Shown: positions 1 to 7,840 of the stretch, in pieces
How positions within the stretch are numbered: the first letter of the stretch is position 1
Layout of the letters: each line of letters opens with the position of its first letter
Assembly (NCBI GenBank): GCA_025465355.1
Contig: JAODNN010000172.1
Coordinates: 1 to 42,584, forward strand
Reading direction: 5' to 3'
Source: Blastococcus sp.
GTDB lineage: Bacteria; Actinomycetota; Actinomycetes; Mycobacteriales; Geodermatophilaceae
DNA length: 42,584 nucleotides
Translations under genes and position numbers: made by a program
The notes under the pieces: generated by a model
Told to the model about the DNA's origin: nothing
The model's input: only the letters and a program-made list of their open reading frames with translations
Databases searched by the model: none

Positions 1-154
1 CGGTCTCGACCATCTGCGTGGCCGCCTTCAACTTGACCGACCCCGCGAAGTTGAAGCCCTCACACTTGAGGAACAGCGACCGCCCGAAGATGGCGCGCAG
101 ATCGACGTACAGATCCTCTTCGTTGAAGGCCTGTGGAACGGCGATGACGGGCAC
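1..154 (-). CDS. SbnA/cysteine-synthase-like PLP-dependent enzyme (5' end only)
   Basis: Only the first 51 or so codons are in the window; the gene runs off the left edge. The reading starts at a GTG with a GAAGGGG ribosome site six bases upstream. The peptide contains KCEGFNFAGSVKLKAATQM, which matches the substrate loop and PLP-lysine motif (GS-V/I-K) of fold-type II beta-substituting enzymes such as O-acetylserine sulfhydrylase and the diaminopropionate enzyme SbnA. Family members replace a leaving group on a serine derivative with sulfide, cyanide or an amino donor. It sits last in an apparent minus-strand operon with a carrier protein, a ligase, a TauD oxygenase and a Pls-like protein, so making an unusual amino acid (for example 2,3-diaminopropionate) is a reasonable inference. 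The fragment cannot separate SbnA from CysK or CysM. Confidence 0.7.
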   Translation of the reverse strand, partial: MPVIAVPQAFNEEDLYVDLRAIFGRSLFLKCEGFNFAGSVKLKAATQMVET

Positions 155-538
155 GTCGGCCCCCTTCGTTCGTCCGCGCCGTGGCGCGACATGTGTGTGT
201 CGGCCCGCTGACGGGCGGGCCTGCTGACCTCCGCAGAGCGGAGTCTTGCGGCCGGACGGGCTCGTTCTCAATGCGACGATGGGACTAGTACCAACGGCCC
301 TGAAGTCCCGGCCCGGGCAGCCGATGGGTGTCCGGATGAAGCGGCCCCCCTTCGGGACGGAAAGGGGAAGTCCGGTTCGCCGCAGTGCCGCATCAGCGCG
401 GCGGAGTTTGCGTCGGCCCGGGCTGGAGCGCTCGCTGGGATCTGATGCCCGGAAGAGGCGCCACGACTCCCCGTGGATACGGCGCGGGCCGCGAAATCTT
501 CGGCCGATGGGAGATCCGTCATGACGGGGGCGCAGCCT
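155..538. other. Gap between carrier protein and SbnA-like gene
   Basis: About 380 bases separate the carrier protein stop from the SbnA-like start. One minus-strand frame is open from an ATG at 520 to a stop at 268 (84 codons, Ser/Ala/Arg rich). Its third-codon bases are not as strongly G/C as those of neighbouring genes, and the only GAAGG lies 13 bases before the ATG, so I do not call it a gene. No convincing terminator was found; the gap may hold a second promoter for the SbnA-like gene. Confidence 0.35.
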
Positions 539-838
539 TCAGTACTCGACTCCGCGCAGCGGCTCCCGACGCACCTTGGACTCCACAAAGGCCGCGAGCC
601 GGCCGAGGGTGTCGAAAACGTGACCGGCGATCTCGTCGATCTTGATCTCGATCCCGAACCGATTCTGCAAGGCGACGATGAGTTTGACGACGGTGAGCGA
701 GTCGAGCTGAGGGAGATCGCCGTACAGTCCCGTCTCCGGCCCGAGGTCATCGGCCTGGTCCTCGATGTGCAGCGTGGCCACCACGACGGCCTTGACGTCC
801 TCGAAAATCGCCTGCGAGATCTCTTGCGAGCTAGTCAT
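539..838 (-). CDS. Free-standing acyl/peptidyl carrier protein
   Basis: This 99-residue protein has the size and pattern of a discrete acyl carrier protein. The phosphopantetheine serine is in LPQLDSLTVV (about residue 47), and the helix-3 region near residues 55-80 is typical. The start is an ATG with GAGGAG eight bases upstream, chosen over upstream in-frame starts that give an Arg-rich tail. It lies just downstream of an exosortase-A-type AMP-forming ligase, the family that is usually paired with an ACP, so the ligase very likely loads an amino or acyl acid onto this protein. The oxygenase or the Pls-like protein could then act on the bound substrate. It is clearly distinct from the fatty-acid ACP at 19706-19948 and is probably dedicated to this operon. 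Confidence 0.85.
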   Translation of the reverse strand: MTSSQEISQAIFEDVKAVVVATLHIEDQADDLGPETGLYGDLPQLDSLTVVKLIVALQNRFGIEIKIDEIAGHVFDTLGRLAAFVESKVRREPLRGVEY

Positions 839-1013
839 ATGGCTTCTCCTCATCGGTAGTGCAGACCCGACGGCCTGCGATCTGCACCAACAGCTCCGTC
901 GCACGCGTCGGTCTGAAAGGCCGCCACGAGAGTCGACCTGCCTGATGAAGTGCTGCACCGAGGCGGCCATCGGATCGGCTGATCGTGGGGTGCGCGTAGT
1001 CGACAGCGGTCAC
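831..1013 (-). CDS. Possible 60-aa coupling ORF between ligase and carrier protein
   Basis: A 60-codon minus-strand frame begins with a GTG that overlaps the ligase stop by four bases (GTGA). It ends at a TAG inside the first codons of the carrier protein gene. It therefore fills the 170-base gap exactly with translational coupling at both ends, which is suggestive. The peptide is basic, has no recognised domain and has no strong codon bias, so it may be a chance open frame in spacer DNA. Confidence 0.25.
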   Translation of the reverse strand: MTAVDYAHPTISRSDGRLGAALHQAGRLSWRPFRPTRATELLVQIAGRRVCTTDEEKPYD

Positions 1014-2605
1014 GCGGGCTCCTGAGGGCGGGAGGCGGTGAGCTCGTGACGAAGGAAGCCCCGGTCGAACTTGCCGTTCGGCGATCGGGGCAGGACAGAA
1101 CGGACCACCACCTCGGCGGGCACCATGTAGCCGGGTAGCACCTGCCGCAGGCGTGCGGTCACCGCGGCCGGGTCGAAGCCGGCGGAATTGCAGGGTGTCA
1201 CGACGAGGACGATCCGGTGGCCGAGTGCCTCGTCCTCGAGGCCGAGCGCGACGGCATCGTGGACCAGGCCGGTCTCGTACGCCACTTCCTCGATCTCTTG
1301 CGGGCTGACCCGATACCCCGATGTCTTGATCATCTCGTCACGCCTTCCGACGAAGTACAGGAAGCCCTCCTCGTCGCGGACGACGACATCACCGGACCAG
1401 ACCGCCAGCTCGGGCGTACACAGCTCGACCGGACGGTTCGGCGGCGGCCGGAACCGCTCGGCCGTGCGCTCCGCGTCATTCCAATAACCCAGAGCGACAA
1501 GCGGGCCTCGGTGCACCAGCTCACCCGGCTCGCCGGGACCACACAGGCCGCCGTCCTCCCGGACCACGAGGATCTCGGCGTTCGGGATGGCCTTGCCGAT
1601 CGAATCGGGCCGCCGGTCGACCTCCCGGGGATCGAGGTAGGTGGAGCGGAACGCCTCTGTGAGGCCGTACATCAGGTACGGCGTCGCGAACGGGAAGATC
1701 GCTCGCAGTCGTTGCAGGGTGACGCGCGGGAGTCGTCCCCCAGTGTTCGCGAAGTAGCGCACCCGGGCCACGGCCTCGGACGGCCACGTCTGGGCTGCGA
1801 GCTGGATCCACAGCGGCGGTACGCCCACCAGCCCGGTGATGCGGTGCTCCGCGCACAGCCGGACGACATCCGCCGGCAGCAGGTAGTCGGCGAGCACCAC
1901 GTGGGCGCCCACGCAGAAGCCGGTCGTCACTTGGCTCAGTCCGGCGTCGAAGCTCAGCGGCAGAACGGCCAGGATCCGGTCCTCTGCCGTGTTGTTCAGG
2001 TACGTGCTGACGCTCTCCGCGCCGACGACGAGATTGCGGTGCGACAGCACGACGCCCTTCGGGGCCCCGGTGCTCCCCGACGTGTAGAGGATCGCGGCCA
2101 CATCCGTCTCGACGCCGCCCATCGGAGGACACACGGCCCGGCTCGCGCGCTCGGCGACCTCCGACCAGGGGAGCACGCGGTAAGGGGCTTCCTCGTCCTC
2201 GACAAGCGACCCGCCCAGCACGAGGACGTGGGTGAGTGACTTGCAGCCGGCGAGCTCAGCGCGCAGGGCCCGCAGCCGGTCCGTGGAGGTCACCAGTACC
2301 CGTACGGCGCAGTCGTCGAGGATGTGCCTCACTTGCCTCGCCCGCAGCACGGGATTCACCGGGACGAACACGCCACCGGCCCGCGAGCAGGCGAGCAGCG
2401 CCACGACGGTCTCGATCCTCTTGTCGAGGAAGACCGCGACGCGCTCACCACCATCGAGCCCGAGGTCGCGCAAGCCGGCGGCCACGAGCTCAGTCTGCTC
2501 GTGCAGATCGGAGTAGGAGATCGTGGTCGTCCGCGCGGTGAGGGCGGGCGCGCCGGGGTTGCGTTGGGCGGACCTCGCGACGAGGTCCGGCAACCGGATG
2601 ATCAT
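1010..2605 (-). CDS. AMP-forming acyl/aminoacyl ligase, exosortase-A-associated type
   Basis: This 531-residue adenylate-forming enzyme has the P-loop-like YTSGSTGAPKGV (about residues 174-185), the MYGLTEAFRSTYL motif and a C-terminal GRRDEMIKTSGYRVSP hinge with the late lysine region PRSPNGKFDR. The stretch LLPADVVRLCAEHRITGLVG, then PPLWIQLA and RPDSIGKAIPNAEILVV, closely follows the ligase family known from exosortase A loci (TIGR03098-like), which works with a partner ACP. Such enzymes activate a carboxylic or amino acid with ATP and transfer it to a phosphopantetheine thiol. The ATG start has an AGAAGGGA site about 11 bases upstream. No exosortase is in the window; here the ligase sits with a TauD oxygenase and a Pls-like protein, so it probably serves as the stand-alone adenylation domain of a split synthetase. 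Its substrate cannot be read from the sequence. Confidence 0.88.
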   Translation of the reverse strand: MIIRLPDLVARSAQRNPGAPALTARTTTISYSDLHEQTELVAAGLRDLGLDGGERVAVFLDKRIETVVALLACSRAGGVFVPVNPVLRARQVRHILDDCAVRVLVTSTDRLRALRAELAGCKSLTHVLVLGGSLVEDEEAPYRVLPWSEVAERASRAVCPPMGGVETDVAAILYTSGSTGAPKGVVLSHRNLVVGAESVSTYLNNTAEDRILAVLPLSFDAGLSQVTTGFCVGAHVVLADYLLPADVVRLCAEHRITGLVGVPPLWIQLAAQTWPSEAVARVRYFANTGGRLPRVTLQRLRAIFPFATPYLMYGLTEAFRSTYLDPREVDRRPDSIGKAIPNAEILVVREDGGLCGPGEPGELVHRGPLVALGYWNDAERTAERFRPPPNRPVELCTPELAVWSGDVVVRDEEGFLYFVGRRDEMIKTSGYRVSPQEIEEVAYETGLVHDAVALGLEDEALGHRIVLVVTPCNSAGFDPAAVTARLRQVLPGYMVPAEVVVRSVLPRSPNGKFDRGFLRHELTASRPQEPA

Positions 2606-2696
2606 TTCGGCGAATTCCCTTCTGTTGCTTTCGCCTGGCAGCCGACGAGTCCCAGCTCTCTGCCCTGTGCCGCTCGTCTCCGAGGGGGGGACGTGG

Positions 2697-3701
2697 TCAT
2701 CCGGCGTTCACCTCGACGGTCGGCGCGCAGTCCGCCAGGCGCACCGGGTCAGCCATGCCGACCAGGACTTCACGCGGTCCGGTGAAGGGCTCCCTGCTGT
2801 GTGCGCTGCGGATGTTGTCAACGAGCATGAGATCGCCCGCCTGCCAGGGCTCCTGCACCGTTCTGGCCTCGTACACCTCGTTGACCAGCTGCACGACGTC
2901 CTCGCCTATCGGATCGCCACCCCCGAAGCGGGTGGTGAACGGCAGCCCCGCGGCGCCGTAGGTGTCGACCAGGAACTCGTGCACCTCGGGGTCGAGCGTC
3001 CACTCGTTGAGGAAGGCGATCTGGTTGAACCAGCAGCGCCGACCGCTGACCGGATGCCGCACCACAGCACTGCGGCGCTGCCAGGTACGCAGCCCTCCAT
3101 CGGGTTGCCACTCGAACTCGATGGCATTGGCGCGGCAGTAGCTCTCGACCGCGCCACGGTCCTCGGTGCCGAACGCTTCGGCGACCGACGCGCCGATCTC
3201 CTCGTTGTAGTTGCGGACGAGCATCCAGCCTTCCCGCTCGAGCCGTTCGACGAGTCCACCGGGCAGCGCGTCGAGCACGGCCGTCGAATCCGCGACACCG
3301 GTCGCCCCGCCCGTGGTGGGCGCGGACAGGCACGCGAACAGCATCAGACCGGGAAACTCGAGCCGGTAGCTCAGTTCGTGGTGCATGCACATCGGCTGGT
3401 TCGACGGCCACTTCGACGAGGAGTACACCCCCTCGGCGTAGGTCTGCCGCTCCGCGAACGCCTCTCTCTCGATCATCAGGCCGGCGGTGGCCAGCCCGCG
3501 GAACACGGCAGCGACCTCGGCCGCATCGCGCAGCCCGAGACCGCGGACCAGGACCGCACCGTGCTCGGTGACGACGGCGCGCAAGGCATCGCGCTGCACG
3601 GCCGCCCAGCTCGGTCCGTCGCCGGTGGAATCGGCTCGCAGCATCGGGACCCTGTCAGGTTGCAGATCCACGTCCGACAGCAAGGTTGATGAGGACGACA
3701 T
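2697..3701 (-). CDS. TauD/SyrP-like Fe(II)/2-oxoglutarate oxygenase
   Basis: This protein of 334 residues belongs to the TauD/TfdA fold. The iron-binding HxE is in MCMHHELSYRLEFPG, followed by APTTGGATGVADS, the typical strand after the first ligands. The distal histidine is in NIRSAHSREPFTGPREVLVG, whose later Arg should bind 2-oxoglutarate. This layout resembles SyrP-type beta-hydroxylases, which act on amino acids tethered to carrier proteins. I chose the ATG at 3701 because GGAAGG lies about seven bases upstream; a GTG 21 bases earlier has no such site. Placed between the Pls-like protein and the ligase, it most likely hydroxylates a carrier-bound amino acid. Desaturation or halide-free radical chemistry are other possibilities in the family. 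Confidence 0.88.
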   Translation of the reverse strand: MSSSSTLLSDVDLQPDRVPMLRADSTGDGPSWAAVQRDALRAVVTEHGAVLVRGLGLRDAAEVAAVFRGLATAGLMIEREAFAERQTYAEGVYSSSKWPSNQPMCMHHELSYRLEFPGLMLFACLSAPTTGGATGVADSTAVLDALPGGLVERLEREGWMLVRNYNEEIGASVAEAFGTEDRGAVESYCRANAIEFEWQPDGGLRTWQRRSAVVRHPVSGRRCWFNQIAFLNEWTLDPEVHEFLVDTYGAAGLPFTTRFGGGDPIGEDVVQLVNEVYEARTVQEPWQAGDLMLVDNIRSAHSREPFTGPREVLVGMADPVRLADCAPTVEVNAG

Positions 3702-3767
3702 CTCGCTTTCCTTCCAGTTCACACCAGCGAGGAGGAGGTCAGCAGTTCAAGGCTCCTCTGCCGGGTG

Positions 3768-6356
3768 TCAGTGGCCGCTGACGAGGACGGCGGCGCGGTT
3801 GTCACCGAGAGTGGTCTTTCGGGCCTGCAGATCCTCCAAGGGCTCACGCATCTTCGTGGCGGGGTTTCCACCCCAGTGCGCATTCGGTGGCATTTCCTCG
3901 CCCTTCATGAGGAAGGAGCTGGCGGCGAGCACCGCGCCGTCGCCCATCGTCACGCCGTAGTGGACCCATGCGCTGACGCCGAGCGTGCAGCCGGCACCGA
4001 TCACGGAATGGTCGGACTTGAATCCGCCGTCCTCCTGCGAGTGGGTCTGAACAACGCTGTCCGCATTGAGGGTGCAGTCGTCCCCAATCGTGACGAACGT
4101 CCGCTCGGGCGCGCGGAAGCCGTCATCGAAGACCCGACGGCCGATCCGCATACCCGCCAGCCGCCAGAGCACGTTCTTGATCGGAGTGCCGTTGAAGATG
4201 TTGAGATAGGTGTTGGTAGACAACTTCCAGAAGCGTTCGTGCCGCCAGAAGGCGCGGTCGTAGATCGAGCAACCCTGCGGCCGCAAGGCCTGCAGCGGCC
4301 GGATCAGCTGTTCGATCAGGACGTAGTAGGCGACGGTGAAGACGACGATCCCGACGGTGGCCAGGGCGAACGCAAGCGCGCCCAGGGATGCCCAGAGGTC
4401 GAGGGCGGCCAGGTAGAGGACGGTGACGGCGAAGGCCAAGATCCAGCGCAGCAGCAGAAACTGCGCCATGGAGATGGTGTTGTAGACGTTCTTGGCCCGG
4501 AGGCGGCGGCGCAACTCGTCCTCGCTGCTCACGTCGAGCTGCTTATCGCGCCGAACCGACCGCGGGATCTCGAAGCTGGGCGCTCCGAGCAGGCCTACGC
4601 CTTCCCGCACCTGTCCGTCGAAGGGAACCATAACCTTCGACGCGAGGAGGCAGTTGTCGCCCGTCGTCCCCTGAGCGGGATAGGCGATCAGGTTCCCGAG
4701 GAAGTTCTCTTTCCCGATCGACACGCGGGACAGGCGGAAGGACGTGTTCGAGTAATCGGCATTGATGATGGACAGCCCGTCCGCGACCATCGTTCCGCTG
4801 CCGACCGTGCTGAGGAACGGATTGTCGTGCTTGACGTCCTCGCCGAAGTTCGAACCGGTCTGCCGCACTCCGCGAAGGTCGTAGCCCAACCAACGCAGGT
4901 AGTAGACGATGTAGGAGGTGCCGCCGAAGAGAATGTTGAGGAATTTGCTGTTGGTCGTGCGGGCGATCGCGCGGTGGACCCAGTAGTGGAATCCATACAG
5001 CGGGTAGACCTTGTCCGGCGTGATGAAGTGGTTCAGCACGCGTGGAACAGTTCCCACGAACACGAGGCCGACGAGCACGGCGCCGAAGAAGAGCACGGTG
5101 GAGATGACCAGCGCGTCGTCGCGGTAGAACGCCCAGCTCGTCAAGGTCGACGGTCCCGGGTTCATCAGCGTCGTGAGCTGCGGGACTTTGGTGACCGCGA
5201 GGACCACGATGACGAACGTCAGCGGGGCACCCAGCAGGAGCAGGTTCACCAGCTGCACGGTCGCGAAGACGGCCCGTCGCCGGGTGCTGACGTCCATCGC
5301 GGGGATCCGCTGCCCGTCGACGCCGGCCGGCTGCGCCGGGGAACCGTGCCAGCGCTCCCCGTCGGGCACGGTCTGTCCGGCGTGCAGCGAGGAGGAGTGC
5401 CCGAGCTGGGCCCCGTCACCCATCGAGGTCCAGATGTCGAGCACCGTCACCTCGCCGACGAGCGCATCCTTGCCGAGGCTGACCGCACCCGTCTGGATGA
5501 TGCCGTCGTGGGCCCGGTAGCCGTTGAAGAACGAGTCCTTCCGGATCACCGCGCCGTCGCCGATGCTGAGCAGGTCGGTGCACACGGGCACGTGCTTGGA
5601 GAGGATGACGGCGCCGCGCCCGACCTTCGCGCCCAGTGCCCTCAAATAGAGCGCGTAGAGCGGTGAACCGACGAACAGCGCCATCGGGTTCCGCTGGACC
5701 AAGGTCCTGACGAGCCAGAAGCGGAAGTACGCCATGCTCCAGACGCGAATCTCCTGAGGCTTCCACCGGCCGATGAGCACCCACTTGACCAGGATCGGAA
5801 GGGTGCAGAGGCCGAGGAACATCACGCCGCCGAACGCGACCGACCGCAGGTAGATGCCGACCAGGTTCGGGGCGGCCGAGACCCACTCGTAGCCCCCTAC
5901 CGCGACGGTCGCGGTGAGGGCGGGATAGCCGAGGAGGAACAGGAGCTGCAACGCCCCGCAGAGGACGTACTCATCATTGCGGGCCCGCCTCGGGGGCTCA
6001 ATCAGGGCCGCCGGAGTTGCTGGCTGTGAGGCAGGCGTGGGTTTGGTGTCGGTCTTGGTGTCGGCGAGGGCTGCTTTGGTGTTGGCGAGGGCCGCGGCCA
6101 GACTCCCGACCGTCGGATGCTTGTAAACGTCCGGCATCGACACCGCCGGCAGATCGGCCCGCTTGCGCACCCGCGCGCAGAACCGGGCCATCAGCATCGA
6201 GTCGGCACCTAGATCATCGAAGAAATGACCGTCGACCGACACGTGATCGGCGCCCACGATATCGGCCAGCACCTCCGCGAAAGCACGCTCACATTCGGTG
6301 AGAGCGGTCGGAATACCAGCGGGAACAGCGATCAGGACGTCGGGGGAGTTTCCCAA
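3768..6356 (-). CDS. Carrier domain fused to Pls/PosA/Gra-Orf36-type membrane-hexapeptide protein
   Basis: This 862-residue protein opens with a peptidyl carrier domain (residues 20-95, phosphopantetheine Ser53 in DDLGADSMLM). A Thr/Lys/Ala linker follows, then a long region with several membrane segments (for example 135-155, 175-195, 375-400, 420-445, 660-700) and two left-handed beta-helix hexapeptide blocks (about 255-335 and 755-830). This is the arrangement of the C-terminal half of epsilon-poly-L-lysine synthetase (TIGR02353), which joins and releases amino acids at the membrane. It lacks an adenylation domain, which a separate ligase appears to supply. The start is a TTG with GAGGAA seven bases upstream; a nearby GTG would be the alternative. 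It is the first gene of the apparent operon. Inference: it polymerises or transfers a carrier-bound amino acid. Confidence 0.88.
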   Translation of the reverse strand: MGNSPDVLIAVPAGIPTALTECERAFAEVLADIVGADHVSVDGHFFDDLGADSMLMARFCARVRKRADLPAVSMPDVYKHPTVGSLAAALANTKAALADTKTDTKPTPASQPATPAALIEPPRRARNDEYVLCGALQLLFLLGYPALTATVAVGGYEWVSAAPNLVGIYLRSVAFGGVMFLGLCTLPILVKWVLIGRWKPQEIRVWSMAYFRFWLVRTLVQRNPMALFVGSPLYALYLRALGAKVGRGAVILSKHVPVCTDLLSIGDGAVIRKDSFFNGYRAHDGIIQTGAVSLGKDALVGEVTVLDIWTSMGDGAQLGHSSSLHAGQTVPDGERWHGSPAQPAGVDGQRIPAMDVSTRRRAVFATVQLVNLLLLGAPLTFVIVVLAVTKVPQLTTLMNPGPSTLTSWAFYRDDALVISTVLFFGAVLVGLVFVGTVPRVLNHFITPDKVYPLYGFHYWVHRAIARTTNSKFLNILFGGTSYIVYYLRWLGYDLRGVRQTGSNFGEDVKHDNPFLSTVGSGTMVADGLSIINADYSNTSFRLSRVSIGKENFLGNLIAYPAQGTTGDNCLLASKVMVPFDGQVREGVGLLGAPSFEIPRSVRRDKQLDVSSEDELRRRLRAKNVYNTISMAQFLLLRWILAFAVTVLYLAALDLWASLGALAFALATVGIVVFTVAYYVLIEQLIRPLQALRPQGCSIYDRAFWRHERFWKLSTNTYLNIFNGTPIKNVLWRLAGMRIGRRVFDDGFRAPERTFVTIGDDCTLNADSVVQTHSQEDGGFKSDHSVIGAGCTLGVSAWVHYGVTMGDGAVLAASSFLMKGEEMPPNAHWGGNPATKMREPLEDLQARKTTLGDNRAAVLVSGH

Positions 6357-6635
6357 TTCGGACTTCCTCAGGGGAATCGTCGTGCGCAGAGACGGGCTGC
6401 AACATGTCGATCAACGACGTCGACGCAGCCGAGGCCGTGCGGCGTCGCTGTCCCCCGTGGATGTGGCAGACGTCCCGCCGTGGATCCTGGACACTTCTCG
6501 CCAGGAGCGGCCCGGTCATACCCGCTTGCTCGCGTCAGGCCGCCGCCGAGTGACACTCACCGGGGACCGGGCAGAGCCGCGGCGCTCCGGTGTGCGCCCT
6601 CCGACGCGAGGAGTGAATCACCTCCCACAGCCTCG

Positions 6636-6670
6636 GTGAAAGGTTCCGGACGCTTGCGTCCGAAATTCAC
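6636..6670. other. Nested inverted repeat (hairpin)
   Basis: An outer GTGAA/TTCAC pair encloses a perfect seven-base stem CGGACGC-TT-GCGTCCG (6647-6662). It directly abuts the tandem repeats. It lies about 280 bases upstream of the Pls-like operon start and could be an operator, a terminator or the end of a lost mobile element. Confidence 0.45.
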
Positions 6671-6671
6671 A

Positions 6672-6740
6672 GGTTCTCCCCCGCGGGGTCGGGGGTTCTC
6701 CCCCCGCGGGGTCGGGGTTCTCCCGCCGCGGGGTCGGGGG
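6672..6740. repeat. Three tandem 22-bp repeats with CCCCGCGGGG-type core
   Basis: The unit GGTTCTCCCCCGCGGGG occurs three times with its TTC at 6674, 6696 and 6718, a constant period of 22 bases. Each copy carries a CCCGCGGG or CCGCGG palindromic core, with small differences between copies. Two helical turns per unit would place bound proteins on one DNA face, so an operator array for the operon starting at 6356 is possible. Plain slippage expansion is the simpler alternative. Confidence 0.7.
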
Positions 6741-7026
6741 TGGCCGAGCGGGGCACACGAAGACCTAGCCGGACGCCCGGTTCCGGCACGCCGGCGGCGC
6801 CGAGGAGTGCTGCCCCTCCCCGGTCCTCCTGCGCACCGCCGGATGTGATCGGTGCGATCCCAATCAGCCGCAAGGACTACCGGGCGCTCTGGCGGTACCG
6901 CCCACGGCGACGCCAGTGAGACTCCACGTAGGCGCCGACGAGGCGAATGCGATGTACCGGCCGTCCGCGCTCGTGGCCCATGACCGGCTCGCTCATCCCC
7001 GGGCGTAGGCCCAGGTCGGAGTAGTT

Positions 7027-7069
7027 GTGGGCGCGGCAGGGATCGAACCTGCGACCGCTCGCTTGTAAG
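7027..7069. repeat. Duplicated 3' half of tRNA-Val (attachment-site remnant)
   Basis: These 43 bases are identical to 9117-9159, which covers the 3' half of the intact tRNA-Val gene from the anticodon loop to the 3' end. The copy lacks the 5' half and cannot make a tRNA. Integrases that target tRNA genes leave exactly this kind of direct repeat, so it marks the far end of an integrated element or the junction of tandem elements. Confidence 0.85.
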
Positions 7070-7153
7070 CAGATGGCGCCTGAACGCTGTGCCGACCTGC
7101 GGCTTCCAGCCTCTTCGCTGAGCGTCGTGGCCTCAGTTGAGCGCTGTCCCTCC

Positions 7154-7549
7154 ATGCGGGACTCCGGGCTGCGCGCGTGGGCGATGGAGGGCACCGGCGA
7201 CTACGGCGCCGGCCTGGCCCGGCACCAGGCCGACGCAGGAGAGCTGGTGGTCGAACTGGACCGCCCGAAGCGACCGGCTCGCCGCGCGGGGGCGAAGTCC
7301 GATCCGATCGACGCCGAGCGCGCCGCTCGTAGCGCGCTGGCCCGCACACATCTGGCCACCCCAAGACCGGCGCCGAGCGTGCCGCGCTGCAGATGCGGCT
7401 GACCGCCCGCCGCGCTGCGGTCGAGGCAGCCACCGCCGCGCAGCGCCAGCTACTGGCGCTGGCCATCGCCGCACCGGAGACGGTGCGGGCCCGCTTCCGC
7501 GGCCAGAACACCCACGCGATGCTCACCGTCGCCGCCCTCCGCTCGGACC
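7154..7549 (+). pseudogene. IS110-family transposase fragment, frameshifted
   Basis: The first part reads GLRAWAMEGTGDYGAGLARH and, further on, VVELDRPKRPARRAGAKSDP, the N-terminal DEDD-type region of IS110 transposases with the typical E-G-T-G-x-Y-G and K-S-D-P-I-D-A motifs. Near 7362 the homology moves to another frame (KTGAERAALQMRLTARRAAV, later VRARFRGQNTHAMLTVAALR) and then stops. The protein start, the whole C-terminal Ser-containing domain and the frame are lost, so it is dead. It sits 85 bases inside the tRNA-derived repeat and is the only mobility gene left between the two repeats. Confidence 0.82.
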
Positions 7550-7840
7550 GCCCACGGCTCCTCCGGAACTGTCAACGCCTGGCGCGGCAACGCAGCCGTC
7601 GAGCCCCGCGCCCACGGACTTCGCCTCTACCGCAGCCAGCGGCTGCCCAGCGGGGGGACATGCTCCGCCGTACACCAGCCGTCCACGGCGCAGGGTGGCC
7701 GGAACATCGTCGCAATCGGAAACCGGTACGCCGCCTACTCTCACGGCACCAGCAGCAGCTACACCCACCTGAACCCGTTCACCATCTTCGGAGCGGGGTT
7801 CTGCTGCGATCAGCTGACGACCTACAGGCCTTCCATGAAC
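7550..7840 (+). other. Unrecognised coding-like stretch after the IS110 fragment
   Basis: From 7550 one plus-strand frame stays open and reads like protein (for example GRNIVAIGNRYAAYSHGTSS and then FTIFGAGFCCDQLTTY). It has no start codon of its own with a ribosome site, and it continues into less protein-like sequence to a stop at 8089. It may be a truncated secreted-protein gene joined to the IS110 remnant. I do not recognise the family. Confidence 0.3.

Larger units (their letters stand above)
6357..7026. other. Upstream region of the Pls-like operon
   Basis: No convincing gene is seen in this 670-base stretch. It holds a perfect GAGTG-A-CACTC palindrome at 6549-6559, a hairpin at 6636-6670 and the 22-bp tandem repeats at 6672-6740. 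A 39-codon basic open frame on the minus strand (ATG at 6996, stop near 6877) has no ribosome site. The operon promoter should lie here but could not be pinned down. Confidence 0.5.

Noticed and set aside
1010-2605. Exosortase/PEP-CTERM sorting locus
   Set aside because: Only the ligase and ACP resemble that system; no exosortase, PEP-CTERM protein or polysaccharide genes are present.
3765-5666. 633-codon plus-strand open frame opposite the Pls-like gene
   Set aside because: The minus strand encodes a clear carrier/membrane/hexapeptide protein; the plus frame is Asp/Arg/His-rich mirror coding produced by high GC.
6672-6740. CRISPR array
   Set aside because: The 22-bp units are directly adjacent with no spacers and no cas genes nearby.
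7027-7069. A second functional tRNA gene
   Set aside because: Only the 3' half is present; the 5' acceptor strand, D-arm and half of the anticodon stem are missing.
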